Shown: positions 7,624 through 16,614, counted from the first letter of the stretch. The stretch: 52,120 bases of DNA from a bacterium C-53 (GCA_003612525.1 RAZD01000025.1:1-52120); one strand, 5' to 3'. Notes: generated from the letters alone by a model not told the origin. Translations and numbers: made by a program.

Positions 7624-8416
7624 GTCTATATGCTCCCAGCAGGTTTTTTATCAAAATTTTCATCAATTCACTATTCCCTTTTAAGAAACTGATTTTCGTC
7701 GGCACCTTTCCTTTCTTTGGGTACGCTCTGGTCACGGGAATTTCACACACCCTATACCCCAGTTGGGATGCCCGCACCGATAAATAAGCCAGGAGCTCAT
7801 ACGTCATGAAACTATCCCGAAGCGGACAGACTCTTCTATCGCTCAGATACCTTGCCGAATACGCCCGGTAAGCATTCGTTGTATCCGTAAATCTGTGGCG
7901 GGCTGTCAGGGAAATAAGAGGCGCATGAATCAACCTGACCGCAATCAGCCTGACTACAGGCGTATTCACCGCTCTCCCACCCTTCACAAACCGCGAACCC
8001 TGGATAAGATCATATCCCGCCTCCAGCTTTTCAAGAAAATGGGGCACGTCCTCAATGCTGTCCTTATTGTTGCCGTCAATTGTAAGTATTCCCCTGTAAC
8101 CGCGCTGCAAAGCCCACCAAATCCCCATGCGAAGCTGCGCTCCCTGTCTCCCCACATCCTGTTTGATCAGCAATGTATTTACTTTTAATTTTCTCAGAAC
8201 CATCTCATCCGTACTTCCGTCTTCGGAACCGCCGTCGCAGATTACAAGATCTGCATAATCACTTATCCTGTACTTATATGCGCGTATCAGCTCTTTCCGG
8301 ATGCGGTCCCCCTCGTTAATAACCGGAATCAGGACCACATAATCGCTTGATCTTTCCTCATACTGTATACATTTAAATTCCGGCACGCCCTTTTGCTTTT
8401 TATAAATACACTCCAT
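7613..8416 (-). CDS. GT2-family glycosyltransferase (DPM1/polyprenyl-phosphate type)
   Basis: The 267-residue protein has a GT-A nucleotide-sugar fold. It starts with VVLIPVINEGDRI, has the acidic CDGGSEDGSTDE loop, and TIDGNNKD in place of the usual DxD metal site, as in dolichol-phosphate-mannose-synthase-like enzymes. There is no C-terminal membrane pair, so it may rely on a partner for membrane contact. It is the last gene of a seven-gene minus-strand operon; an AGGAG site sits nine bases before the ATG and only 12 bases separate it from the preceding gene. It probably loads a sugar onto a lipid phosphate or a growing glycan; the exact donor and acceptor are unknown. Confidence 0.88.
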   Translation of the reverse strand: MECIYKKQKGVPEFKCIQYEERSSDYVVLIPVINEGDRIRKELIRAYKYRISDYADLVICDGGSEDGSTDEMVLRKLKVNTLLIKQDVGRQGAQLRMGIWWALQRGYRGILTIDGNNKDSIEDVPHFLEKLEAGYDLIQGSRFVKGGRAVNTPVVRLIAVRLIHAPLISLTARHRFTDTTNAYRAYSARYLSDRRVCPLRDSFMTYELLAYLSVRASQLGYRVCEIPVTRAYPKKGKVPTKISFLKGNSELMKILIKNLLGAYRPSE

Positions 8417-8428
8417 TTCCGCCCGCTC

Positions 8429-10690
8429 CTATCTTACAACCTGATAAATGTTTTGCATATTCTCATCCGGATTTATGTCTGCTCCGTTTATCGTCACTGT
8501 AACATACAGTTTTTCCTGATCGGTTTGTATTTTTGATATCTGGCATTCCCGTCCCTGAATTCGAATGCCCCTTGCCGATCTGAGAATCGTCCTGTTCTTC
8601 TCATTATCAGACAGATGGAGGACTGCCTCACTCCCCCCGCTCTCCATAGCGGATACCTGCACATAATCAAAAAGGACCGGGTATATCTCTTCGCAGCTTA
8701 CTTCATTCAGCGCCAAACAGGTACCCGCGGCCGGCTCCGAGGTCAGGGTAATCTCCCCATATCCGTTTACAACCCGAACCGGCACGAACTCGGCGCCTGC
8801 ATCCCTTAAAAAATTCGATTCATATTTGCTTTCACCCGAATATACAGTCCCTGTATTCTCTACCTTCAACATACGCTGGAACAGCAGGCCGGCCGACTTT
8901 CTCTCATTTTTTCGCACTTCATAATCCACCCGGACATCAGCGGTCCCATTCACCGAAGGACCAGCCTGAACCACTACCTTTTTCACGGTATCGCTGATAT
9001 CCTCCACACTCACAGAACACGCTTCCGTCAGAACATGCGCTTCCTCCCCTTCGTTTCTCTCCCAGTATATTTCATACTCATTAAAATACACCGGATGCCA
9101 GCTTCGATACAATTCACGGTAGAAAAACCAGTTTGCCCGTTCCACCCAGAATTCCCAGGGCGTAAGATCTTCGTTTATGACAGCCGCATATTCAAAATCG
9201 CCATTTTCAAAATCAGATAAATATTTTTCTCTCTGTTCGTCCCCCAGTACATGAATAATGTAATCGGTCCCGGAAGGTTGAAACAGGTCACTCACAACCT
9301 CCTGAGCAGAAGCATAAGTTGAGAAAAAACGCGCCCCGTTTAAAAATTGATCCGTACGCTCAAGATCTTCCGCCAGAGAGGTCATATTGCCACCCAATGC
9401 ATCCACGTATACCCCCCCCCGATCAGAAATCGTCCAAAAAACAATTTCATCCTTAAGGCTCGAAACGACCCAGGCAAGACACACAACAGAGGCCGTCACA
9501 TTCTTTTTTATTCGATCTGCTTTGAGCAAAATGGCAAGGCAGCGACACGCCTCAAATAACAGCGTTACAAACAAAACGGCCAGCGCCACTTCTCTTGCAT
9601 TATTTCCGCTCAACAGCTTGTATTCATTCACTGCACAAAATCCGGTCATATTCGCATAGGCCGGTATACCGTATCTTTTCATGCTTTGTCCACCGGCTCT
9701 TGATCGAAACAGCTGCGTCAGATATGCAAGACATACAAAAGCCTGGATTAACATAATGTATGAGAAGTCAACATCGTAGAGATAATAGCTTTTCGCGGAA
9801 TTATAGTACCAGCCCTGATATCCTCCCGTTCCGAATACGGACTGAAACCAGTTTCCAAAATGACCCAATGTGAAAATCTCAACAAAAAGAAACAAAAAAA
9901 GGATAGAAACCATACACTCAAAAGCCGCGCCGGAAACTGCCCTTCCCAGGTTCGCGGTTCTTGCCAGCACAACAAGAAATGTCATGACAAAAAGACATAC
10001 CCAGCAGCTGACTCCGTAATCATTGCTCCATAGAAAAGAAAATCCGGCAAGCATTCCGACCAAACTAAGTTTAATCAAATTTCTGTGCTTATCCTGCACC
10101 CGTTTATAAATCCCTGCCTTCCTCATTGTCCGGTCTGCCGCCAAAAAGAATGCACAGGACAGAGGCAGTATCATACCACGTACAAATCTTGCGGAGTTCC
10201 CCGAACTGACCGCATAATTCAGAGCGCCCTGTATTTCACTTGTCCCGGCAAGCACATTCGAATACAGGAAAGGCTCTGTCAGAACCAGAATCAGAATTAT
10301 ATTCGTGATCATCAGTACGGTTGACTTCTTTTGAAACAGCACGCTCCCAAGAACCAGCGCAATCATGGCAAGCCCCGCAAAGGACAGAAAGGAAAATGCA
10401 ATCAGGCTTGCCTGATAATCACCGCCAAACAAAAGTGTAGTTATCGCACCTGAATACAAATGGCCCAATCCGAGATAATCCTGAAACTCTTTATACGGAA
10501 TCTGTCCGGCCAGCAGTCTTCTGACCGGATTAAAGTTCTGAAATGTCCCGTTTATTGGCCAGAAATTTGCATAATGGTTAAAAGCAGCCGCATGCAGCAC
10601 GCAGACAGACAGCAAAATCAGAACTCCCAATCCAATGGACACGCTTTCTCTCTTATCTCCAAATAAAGTTTTTATCTTATGCACCTGCAA
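8429..10690 (-). CDS. large polytopic membrane protein, GT-C-like, with extracytoplasmic C-terminal domain
   Basis: The 753-residue protein has roughly ten to twelve membrane segments within the first 420 residues and then about 330 residues of soluble, beta-rich sequence. After the first membrane segment, the loop with FQNFNPVRRLLAGQIPYKEF and DYLGLGHLYSG resembles the acidic first loop of GT-C lipid-linked-sugar glycosyltransferases (ArnT/PMT-like). I do not recognise the C-terminal part. A TTG start after AGGAGG was kept; a GTG two codons later is possible. It overlaps the upstream isomerase gene by 14 bases. The operon context suggests transfer of a lipid-linked sugar outside the membrane; this is inference. 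Confidence 0.8.
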   Translation of the reverse strand: MQVHKIKTLFGDKRESVSIGLGVLILLSVCVLHAAAFNHYANFWPINGTFQNFNPVRRLLAGQIPYKEFQDYLGLGHLYSGAITTLLFGGDYQASLIAFSFLSFAGLAMIALVLGSVLFQKKSTVLMITNIILILVLTEPFLYSNVLAGTSEIQGALNYAVSSGNSARFVRGMILPLSCAFFLAADRTMRKAGIYKRVQDKHRNLIKLSLVGMLAGFSFLWSNDYGVSCWVCLFVMTFLVVLARTANLGRAVSGAAFECMVSILFLFLFVEIFTLGHFGNWFQSVFGTGGYQGWYYNSAKSYYLYDVDFSYIMLIQAFVCLAYLTQLFRSRAGGQSMKRYGIPAYANMTGFCAVNEYKLLSGNNAREVALAVLFVTLLFEACRCLAILLKADRIKKNVTASVVCLAWVVSSLKDEIVFWTISDRGGVYVDALGGNMTSLAEDLERTDQFLNGARFFSTYASAQEVVSDLFQPSGTDYIIHVLGDEQREKYLSDFENGDFEYAAVINEDLTPWEFWVERANWFFYRELYRSWHPVYFNEYEIYWERNEGEEAHVLTEACSVSVEDISDTVKKVVVQAGPSVNGTADVRVDYEVRKNERKSAGLLFQRMLKVENTGTVYSGESKYESNFLRDAGAEFVPVRVVNGYGEITLTSEPAAGTCLALNEVSCEEIYPVLFDYVQVSAMESGGSEAVLHLSDNEKNRTILRSARGIRIQGRECQISKIQTDQEKLYVTVTINGADINPDENMQNIYQVVR

Positions 10691-11471
10691 ATATTCCTCC
10701 TATGTACCGCAATTTCTCTTCAATCACAGACAAATCCCCCATCCGTCCCATCTCAATTGAAATATATCCTTTATACCCTTCTTTTCTCAATATACCAGAA
10801 AGGCTTTTGTGCAGCTCTCTCGGCTCAATCGGCTGAAGGCCGGGTTCACTAATGTGCACATGACTGATATATTTTATATTTCCCTGAAGCACGGACAGGG
10901 CTTCATTGTTGTAAATCATTGTACCGACATCGAGATTTAAAAGAAACCCGTCGGAACCAACCTTCCGGACCAAGCGGAATGCCGATTCCGTATCATTTAT
11001 AAAGTTCGTATGATAAACAGGAGGATTTGCTTCCATACCAATTGCCGTACCCTTTGATGCCGCATAATCTCCTGCTTCTCTAAAAAAGTCAACCGCGGTC
11101 CCGACATCCGCGCCTTCTAAAAGATTGCGGTTTTTCGGACACCCCAACACCAGATTTTTGCATCCTAAAACGGCTGCGAAATCAACCGCCTGCTTTGTAT
11201 AACCCATTAAACGTTCCCGTTCTTCGCTCCCGCCAAACAGATTTTCCTGCCGGCCATACCAGATCGACTGCATGGACGGAAGATCGAAACCATACTTTTC
11301 TTTTAAATCTTTCTTCCATACCCCGGCTTCTCTCAATTTCCTGTATGGTTCTTCAGGAAATATTCTGGTTGGAGCAATCTCCAGACCAGAATATCCATAC
11401 TTTTTCATCAACACATAGACCGGCAGATCATTTTCAGACGCCCACGCTATGTTCGATACCGCCAGTTTCAT
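10677..11471 (-). CDS. sugar phosphate isomerase/epimerase-like TIM-barrel protein
   Basis: The 264-residue protein fits the xylose-isomerase-like TIM barrel (AP endonuclease 2 superfamily). Visible barrel strands and metal-site candidates are GYSGLEIAPT near the start, GMEANPP with the Glu of the metal site, FLLNLDVGTM with Asp, HVHISEPGL with His, and ISIEMGRM with the final Glu. Such proteins isomerise or epimerise sugars or inositols, and some are dehydratases. Its ATG overlaps the stop of the upstream membrane protein gene (ATGA), showing tight coupling. Within this operon it probably makes or alters the sugar used by the glycosyltransferases. Confidence 0.88.
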   Translation of the reverse strand: MKLAVSNIAWASENDLPVYVLMKKYGYSGLEIAPTRIFPEEPYRKLREAGVWKKDLKEKYGFDLPSMQSIWYGRQENLFGGSEERERLMGYTKQAVDFAAVLGCKNLVLGCPKNRNLLEGADVGTAVDFFREAGDYAASKGTAIGMEANPPVYHTNFINDTESAFRLVRKVGSDGFLLNLDVGTMIYNNEALSVLQGNIKYISHVHISEPGLQPIEPRELHKSLSGILRKEGYKGYISIEMGRMGDLSVIEEKLRYIGGIFAGA

Positions 11472-13261
11472 TCCTTTTCAAATCTCCCTTCCCTTTTTTG
11501 AAACAAACTCACCGCCTGTCTGCATATCACATAAAAGCAGACCTGAACATATCCAAAATACCAGAGCACATAATTCATATGCGGATGATTGTAAGAATGC
11601 TGCTTGGCTAAAATAAACCATGAAATTGACGTGATGAAACAAACCGCATATAAAATAACATCATTCCAGTCAGGCTTCCCGGTTTTATAGTTATATGCAA
11701 AAAGAATCAAAGGAACGATACAGACCATTGGAAATAAATTTCCGTGCACTCCCGTAATGACTTCCGTTTCAAAATGAAAATACCGGGAGAATGTCTGCCA
11801 GATAGACGCATTTATGGAATCCCAAAACGACTGATCAAAATTATTCATATCTCCGCCAAGCGTCCTTCTTAATACATCCTGCTCAAATATACGTTTCATT
11901 CCTTCTGCAATGCTGCCCTCTCCGCGCAGTCTGGCATGTATGCAGACAGCAACAAAAAATCCCAGCAGTGCGACGGTGCCCAAAATAAAAAGAGTCCGTA
12001 AAATCAATGCTGCCTGCTTTTTATTTCGTTGAATCAGGCAGCTCATCAAATCTGCCGCCAAATATGCCACAGAACCTAACATAATCGTCGATATATACTC
12101 ATATCCACACAGGCATTTTATCATTATAGACACAAAAACAACTGTATAGCTGATTATGCGGCAGTTCCTTCGATCTATATAGAGAGAACAGAAGAGCCCG
12201 GCAGCCATTGGAATAAACCACGTAAACTCCACCCAATATAAATTCCGTGCAAAATTCACAATCCAGGGTGACAGCCAGAACACAGCCAGAAAGCAGCCTG
12301 CCATCAGAACATTATACTTTCTCCCAATCAGCGCAACAATTACGGAAAAAACAAAAGCCGCTGCCACACAGCAGAGAAAATTCAATATCGTCAATGTGTT
12401 CTCCAAACTGATATAACGTGCCATAAATCTGAATATTTTTCCCTGTAACCCGTACTGGCTTCTATAGGCATTTAACGTTTCCCCCGACAAACTGCCAAGT
12501 CCATAAGGCTCCGACACAATTCCCTCATGATCTGCAGAAACAGCGCTCATAACAAGCGCCTCCGAATCACCCTGAAATCCATAGAATCGGTCATTTTGAT
12601 TATCAAGGGAATTGTACATATAGTTCCACGTCAGACCAAATATCATAACAAGAAATAATACAGCCTGATTTGCATACGCTCTTTTCCTGCCGCTCCATAA
12701 AAGCGCACTGATGCAGAATAGCCAGACGGAAAGAATCAAGAGGCCAAACAAAGCCTTCTCTATAAGCGAAAATGTAGATTCCGCATACATGTATCCCAAA
12801 TAAATTCCGCTGTCGGAATCCAGGTTCTCCAGGGCGTCATTTGGCAGTGAACTGTCTTCCAGCTCTATTGTACAGGTATATGTACTTCCGACCTTCAAAC
12901 GTACATCAAAATACATTCTGTACCAGTCATCACCTTTTGCTTCATCCAGACTGGCTTTTACGCTATCCAGCGTCTTTCCACCCGCATCCATAACGGAAAT
13001 CGCCAGATTCCCTGTCAATTCCCCGGGAATGCCTGCCGTACGCACCCCAAACCCCGTAAAGTGCTTTCTTTCCGGCACAAACTCAATTATACATACTGCC
13101 TGTCCGCTAAGAACCTCCTGTCCAATATCGATGAACTCTGCTGTGTAAATGTAATTTCCATGTACACAGATATCAAGAGGCCCCAGCCAGAGAAGCAGCA
13201 AAGCAGCCACTATTGTTATGACCAGAGAAATCACTTTATTCCTGTTCTTCTTTTCCCACAT
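11468..13261 (-). CDS. large polytopic membrane protein of unknown function (possible GT-C)
   Basis: The 597-residue protein has one N-terminal membrane segment, about 130 residues of soluble beta-rich sequence, then ten or so membrane segments. I recognise no named family. The layout, a loop with aromatic and charged residues (NLYWVEFTWFIPM) and the C-terminal KQHSYNHPHMNYVLWYF segment fit an enzyme or flippase acting on a lipid-linked glycan, but this is a guess from context. AAGGAG lies 13 bases before the ATG, and the gene overlaps the preceding SDR gene by 26 bases. It could serve together with the other large membrane protein of the operon. Confidence 0.8.
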   Translation of the reverse strand: MWEKKNRNKVISLVITIVAALLLLWLGPLDICVHGNYIYTAEFIDIGQEVLSGQAVCIIEFVPERKHFTGFGVRTAGIPGELTGNLAISVMDAGGKTLDSVKASLDEAKGDDWYRMYFDVRLKVGSTYTCTIELEDSSLPNDALENLDSDSGIYLGYMYAESTFSLIEKALFGLLILSVWLFCISALLWSGRKRAYANQAVLFLVMIFGLTWNYMYNSLDNQNDRFYGFQGDSEALVMSAVSADHEGIVSEPYGLGSLSGETLNAYRSQYGLQGKIFRFMARYISLENTLTILNFLCCVAAAFVFSVIVALIGRKYNVLMAGCFLAVFWLSPWIVNFARNLYWVEFTWFIPMAAGLFCSLYIDRRNCRIISYTVVFVSIMIKCLCGYEYISTIMLGSVAYLAADLMSCLIQRNKKQAALILRTLFILGTVALLGFFVAVCIHARLRGEGSIAEGMKRIFEQDVLRRTLGGDMNNFDQSFWDSINASIWQTFSRYFHFETEVITGVHGNLFPMVCIVPLILFAYNYKTGKPDWNDVILYAVCFITSISWFILAKQHSYNHPHMNYVLWYFGYVQVCFYVICRQAVSLFQKREGRFEKE

Positions 13262-14174
13262 AATCGTTCACAAACTCCTTAATTTCTTTCAGAACCACAA
13301 TTTTATCGCAGATATATCCATTTTCTCCACCGAATACATCCGCATGAATTGTCCTGTAATCATAATCCACCGGAGCGCCCTTTAATTCATTTACAAATGT
13401 TTCTCCTGTCAGAAAAAAGTAAAGTTCGCCCGCCGATATGGGTTCTGTTGCAGGATGCCAGAGCAAAATCCCCTCCTCTAATGCGGTTCGTATGTCATTC
13501 CATAATCTCCCCAGATTATAAAACTGATACCGGCTCCTGCTGTCCGTGAAAGATAAAGCGCTGAATCCAAGCTGTTTAAATTTCCGTTTTAAATCCTCCC
13601 TGTCCCTGCCTGTAATTTCCTTCAGCTTATAAAATCCATTTTCCAAACGGGTATAATACGCTTTCAAGCTGTTATCTGCCCCCGATAATTCTTCCATTTT
13701 CGATTCGGTCAGCATAAACGGGATTATATTCATGTAATCATATATGAAATTCTTCTTAATGTTTTTCCCAAAAAGTGCAGGCAATCTGATAATCAGTGCA
13801 TCAGGGTATTTCTCCCTGACCCATACTTCCAGCCGGTGTCTGTTGTATCCATAGGGATGCAGGCCTTCCGTATCAATCTTTGTTGTTTCATCTGCCCCGC
13901 ACGGCCTCTTCAGGACATCAATCGTTGAAATTAATACCAGTTTTTTCGGATAAATTTCCGCAATATTTTTCTCCGCCTGAAGAATCAATTCCATATCCTT
14001 TTCCGGAGCGTTGTTCGCAAGATATTTTTCGGCCCTGAGTCCTGCATACATCAGCAAATCCGGCTCTGTTCCATAAGCTTCTTCTATATTCTTTGAATGA
14101 TATACCGCATCAAACTGTCCGGCGGAATACAGATTGCTTCCAACAAATCCCGTATAACCAACTAAAATTTTCAT
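13236..14174 (-). CDS. NAD-dependent epimerase/dehydratase-like (extended SDR) protein
   Basis: The 312-residue protein has a Rossmann N-terminus with GxxGxxG (VGYTGFVGSNL, residues 5-15), then LVLISTIDVL with the conserved Ser at 83, and the segment PYGYNRHRLE at 107-116. In extended SDR enzymes the catalytic pair is Tyr-x-x-x-Lys; here Tyr108 is followed by Arg112, so the Lys is replaced by Arg. Activity may be altered or lost. The C-terminal third is unlike common sugar epimerases. It sits between a GT2 gene and a large membrane protein gene in the glycan operon, and probably modifies a nucleotide sugar. Confidence 0.85.
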   Translation of the reverse strand: MKILVGYTGFVGSNLYSAGQFDAVYHSKNIEEAYGTEPDLLMYAGLRAEKYLANNAPEKDMELILQAEKNIAEIYPKKLVLISTIDVLKRPCGADETTKIDTEGLHPYGYNRHRLEVWVREKYPDALIIRLPALFGKNIKKNFIYDYMNIIPFMLTESKMEELSGADNSLKAYYTRLENGFYKLKEITGRDREDLKRKFKQLGFSALSFTDSRSRYQFYNLGRLWNDIRTALEEGILLWHPATEPISAGELYFFLTGETFVNELKGAPVDYDYRTIHADVFGGENGYICDKIVVLKEIKEFVNDYVGKEEQE

Positions 14175-14184
14175 GACTGCCCCT

Positions 14185-15123
14185 CTATTTCGTAAGTTTC
14201 TCTATACTCTCAAAGCTATAATGCTTCCTTTTAAATACCAGGTCCACAAGCAGCTGCAAATACTTAATCACGATTGTTAAGATGCCAAACAGTCCAAAAA
14301 AAGCAACTGAAAGAAACAAAACGGTTGTCGTCCATCCCGCCACCGGATGTGACGCTATATAGACAGTGACCGAATAAGCAATCATAATGACAGACATGAG
14401 CATCATAAAGAGAGTCATGCTCAGGGAAAACCAATACCCCATCTCTGTAAAGAGAATTAACGTATCGACTGCCAGACCAAAGCGATAGTTCTTTTCCTTT
14501 CTGTCATAATGATTCTCCATGTTCCCTGCTGCATGGTACTTTATATGATCCGTCTTCAAACCACAGGCCGCATAAACTACTTTTCTGTATGGCACAGTTT
14601 TGTTCATAGAGCTGATTCTGTTAATGACTCTTCTGCTAAGTATGCGGAAACGCTCCGTCGACATCTTACCCGTCATTTCCGAGAAACGGTCAAAGACCTT
14701 ATAGAAAAATGTGGATGATAGTTTTTCTTTTCTCTCAGGTGAAGCGCTGACAATGTCAAATCCTCTCAGAGCTCTGTAATAAACATTCATAATCTCCGCT
14801 CGATCAAAATCCGAAACCGGCAGATCAAATTCGAGGACAAAATCACCGATTGCCAGGTCCACACCGGCATTCATAGCCATCTCCAATCCATGAAAATAGC
14901 TCATATTTAAGATGGATATACTTGATGTAACCGCCTCAGCACTCACATTTCTGATGACAGACACGCTGCGGTCTCTGGAATCATCGTTCACACAGATGAT
15001 CTCTGAGTGTTCAAAGTTTTCCTCCAATACTTCCTTTACCATCCGTAAGAATTTTTCTATCTGCGCTTCTGCATTATGCACATAGATTACGGCCGACAGA
15101 AAATTTTTCTCTTTCTTATCCAT
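14185..15123 (-). CDS. GT2-family membrane glycosyltransferase (GtrB-like)
   Basis: The 312-residue protein has a GT-A domain (SAVIYVHNAEAQIEKFL at the start, CVNDDSRDRS as the first acidic loop, LEFDLPVSDFD around the metal site) and two C-terminal membrane segments (about residues 233-255 and 265-290). This is the layout of GtrB/DPM1-type polyprenyl-phosphate glycosyltransferases. It would make a polyprenyl-phosphate-linked sugar at the inner membrane face, the usual donor for GT-C enzymes such as the large membrane proteins in this operon. The start overlaps the stop of the upstream oxidoreductase by eight bases. Confidence 0.9.
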   Translation of the reverse strand: MDKKEKNFLSAVIYVHNAEAQIEKFLRMVKEVLEENFEHSEIICVNDDSRDRSVSVIRNVSAEAVTSSISILNMSYFHGLEMAMNAGVDLAIGDFVLEFDLPVSDFDRAEIMNVYYRALRGFDIVSASPERKEKLSSTFFYKVFDRFSEMTGKMSTERFRILSRRVINRISSMNKTVPYRKVVYAACGLKTDHIKYHAAGNMENHYDRKEKNYRFGLAVDTLILFTEMGYWFSLSMTLFMMLMSVIMIAYSVTVYIASHPVAGWTTTVLFLSVAFFGLFGILTIVIKYLQLLVDLVFKRKHYSFESIEKLTK

Positions 15124-16246
15124 TGTTCAATACCTCGTCTAAGTCATATACCGTATTAATCTTCCCGGACAATACACTCACACAGGTCGGGTTGGTTGAA
15201 TACGTACGTATAACGGTCGGCCTTGAATCATCAATTTCCGAACTCATTAAAATTGGTTTCATCGAATAGAGGGACTCCTTATAATGAAATACATATTCAT
15301 CCCTCAGATACTTTCGTGCAAGATTTGCCATATACGGGAATGCAGATACCGGTTTTGCCGGACATTGATTGCAATTCCCCAGATGCCCGGGAGTGCAATC
15401 GCTTCGACTGTCCTTCTGACATGCAAACGACGGTAAATCATCATAACAGGTGGTATGCGGCGTAAACGTCACGGAAGTCAGCGAATGGACTCCCGTTTTT
15501 CCAAATGGCATAATCGAAAAAAACGGCCCGTCCATCACTGTAAATCCATAATTTTTTAAAACATCATTTACATCGCATAGAATAATTTCACATAGTTCGT
15601 ACTTAATCCGAAATTTTTCATACCCCAGCAGATCAAGAATCTGGTTTGCGCCGGCATAGGCAGCATTCAGAAGAAATCCGGTTCTGTATTCCACTCCCTC
15701 CGTATCCCGCACCAGATATGCATCTTGCACGTTTTCAATCGTAGCAATTTCAATGCCGTATTTGATTGTAATATTTTTAAGCTGAGCCGTTTTGTCCAGA
15801 TAATAATCTCTTAAAATCATGGCATCATACGTATATTCTCTGGTCAGAAAAGCCCCATCGCACATCCCGTCTTTAAAGAATTTCTCCGCACGCAGCTCTT
15901 CGCAGGGTATTCCCGCCGCCTCACAGAATTTTTTAAACTGCCCGCCGTTCGACCATGAATAGCAGGCGGATGTCGCATATACCTTTTCAAACTCCCTGTT
16001 TATACAAAAGTGAAAATCCTTATAAAATCTTTCAAAATAACCGGCGGACTTTACTGCCGTAGAGATAGACCTCGGATAATGATACCCCTGATGTACTCTG
16101 GCCTGATTTACATAAGTGGCACGGCCAAAAGGAGAAGAATCACACTCCAGGACAAGAACGCTTTCCCCCCTACTGCCACAGTACAATGCCGAATATAAGC
16201 CATACAACCCCGCTCCGATGATAATTCTGTCATATCTTTTGCACAT
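15116..16246 (-). CDS. FAD-dependent oxidoreductase (DAO-like) with internal Cys cluster
   Basis: The 376-residue protein begins with a dinucleotide-binding fold, RIIIGAGLYGLYSALY, and has LVLECDSSPFG for the FAD ribose. A conserved-looking NQARVHQGYHYPRS follows at about residues 48-61. Residues 267-295 contain five cysteines, including C-N-Q-C, which is unusual for this fold and could bind a metal or Fe-S cluster. It is the first gene of the glycan operon. The ATG of MCKRYD was chosen because GGAG lies nine bases upstream; an upstream GTG would add eight residues. Oxidation of a sugar intermediate is a plausible role, but the substrate is unknown. Confidence 0.85.
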   Translation of the reverse strand: MCKRYDRIIIGAGLYGLYSALYCGSRGESVLVLECDSSPFGRATYVNQARVHQGYHYPRSISTAVKSAGYFERFYKDFHFCINREFEKVYATSACYSWSNGGQFKKFCEAAGIPCEELRAEKFFKDGMCDGAFLTREYTYDAMILRDYYLDKTAQLKNITIKYGIEIATIENVQDAYLVRDTEGVEYRTGFLLNAAYAGANQILDLLGYEKFRIKYELCEIILCDVNDVLKNYGFTVMDGPFFSIMPFGKTGVHSLTSVTFTPHTTCYDDLPSFACQKDSRSDCTPGHLGNCNQCPAKPVSAFPYMANLARKYLRDEYVFHYKESLYSMKPILMSSEIDDSRPTVIRTYSTNPTCVSVLSGKINTVYDLDEVLNNG

Positions 16247-16284
16247 TTTCAGATTCTCCGCAGATTTCACTTCTCATTATTCAG

Positions 16285-16339
16285 AATTCTTGCAATTCTT
16301 CCTCTAGTATAGCCCGATATCGGGCATTATGCAAGAATT
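16285..16339. repeat. nested inverted repeats upstream of the glycan operon
   Basis: AATTCTTGCA (16285-16294) and TGCAAGAATT (16330-16339) are perfect 10-base inverted arms. Between them is the perfect palindrome GCCCGATATCGGGC (16312-16325). The two symmetries have different centres, about 6 bases apart, so this does not look like a simple terminator; protein binding is more likely. Confidence 0.7.
16306..16334 (-). promoter_or_regulatory. sigma-A promoter of the glycan operon with palindrome in the spacer
   Basis: On the minus strand TTGCAT (16329-16334), a 17-base spacer and TATACT (16306-16311) form a strong promoter about 60 bases before the first gene. Fourteen of the 17 spacer bases are the palindrome GCCCGATATCGGGC, abutting the -10. 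A dimeric protein bound there would block or remodel RNA polymerase binding. The divergent HTH gene nearby is a candidate, unproven. Confidence 0.75.
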
Positions 16340-16385
16340 TTTTGGCCATTATCCTAATATCATATGAATAAAAAGGATGGTCAAT

Positions 16386-16613
16386 ATGATTATTTACAAC
16401 AAATTATGGGATACTTTGAAAGAAAAAAAAATATCGCAGTACAAACTGATAAACACGTATGGAATCAGCACCGGACAGCTTGACCGCTTGAGGAAAAATG
16501 AAAGCGTAAGCACGAATACCCTAGATATGCTCTGCGATATTTTAGATTGCTCGCTATATGATATCGCAGAATATAAAAAAACGACCGCTGAAAATGAATT
16601 GGAACAGTCCTGA
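16386..16613 (+). CDS. small Cro/C1-type HTH regulator
   Basis: The 75-residue protein is almost only an Xre-type helix-turn-helix: KLWDTLKEKKISQYKLINTY, GISTGQLDRLRKNESVSTNT and LDMLCDILDCSLYDIAEYKK. It resembles the YozG-like single-domain regulators of Bacillota. The ATG of MIIYNKLW has AAAGGA eight bases upstream; an ATG three codons earlier sits directly on that site. It is divergent from the glycan operon and only about 50 bases from the operator-like palindrome, so control of that operon or itself is likely. Confidence 0.88.
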   Translation: MIIYNKLWDTLKEKKISQYKLINTYGISTGQLDRLRKNESVSTNTLDMLCDILDCSLYDIAEYKKTTAENELEQS

Positions 16614-16614
16614 C

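Noticed and set aside
7515-7787. Plus-strand frame of 90 codons after the hxlR-type gene
   Set aside because: Most of it is antisense to the GT2 gene; the short non-overlapping part has no recognisable homology.
16285-16339. Possible invertible promoter (phase variation) before the glycan operon
   Set aside because: The arms are only 10 bases and 35 bases apart, much shorter than known invertible promoters, and no recombinase gene is nearby; an operator explains it better.
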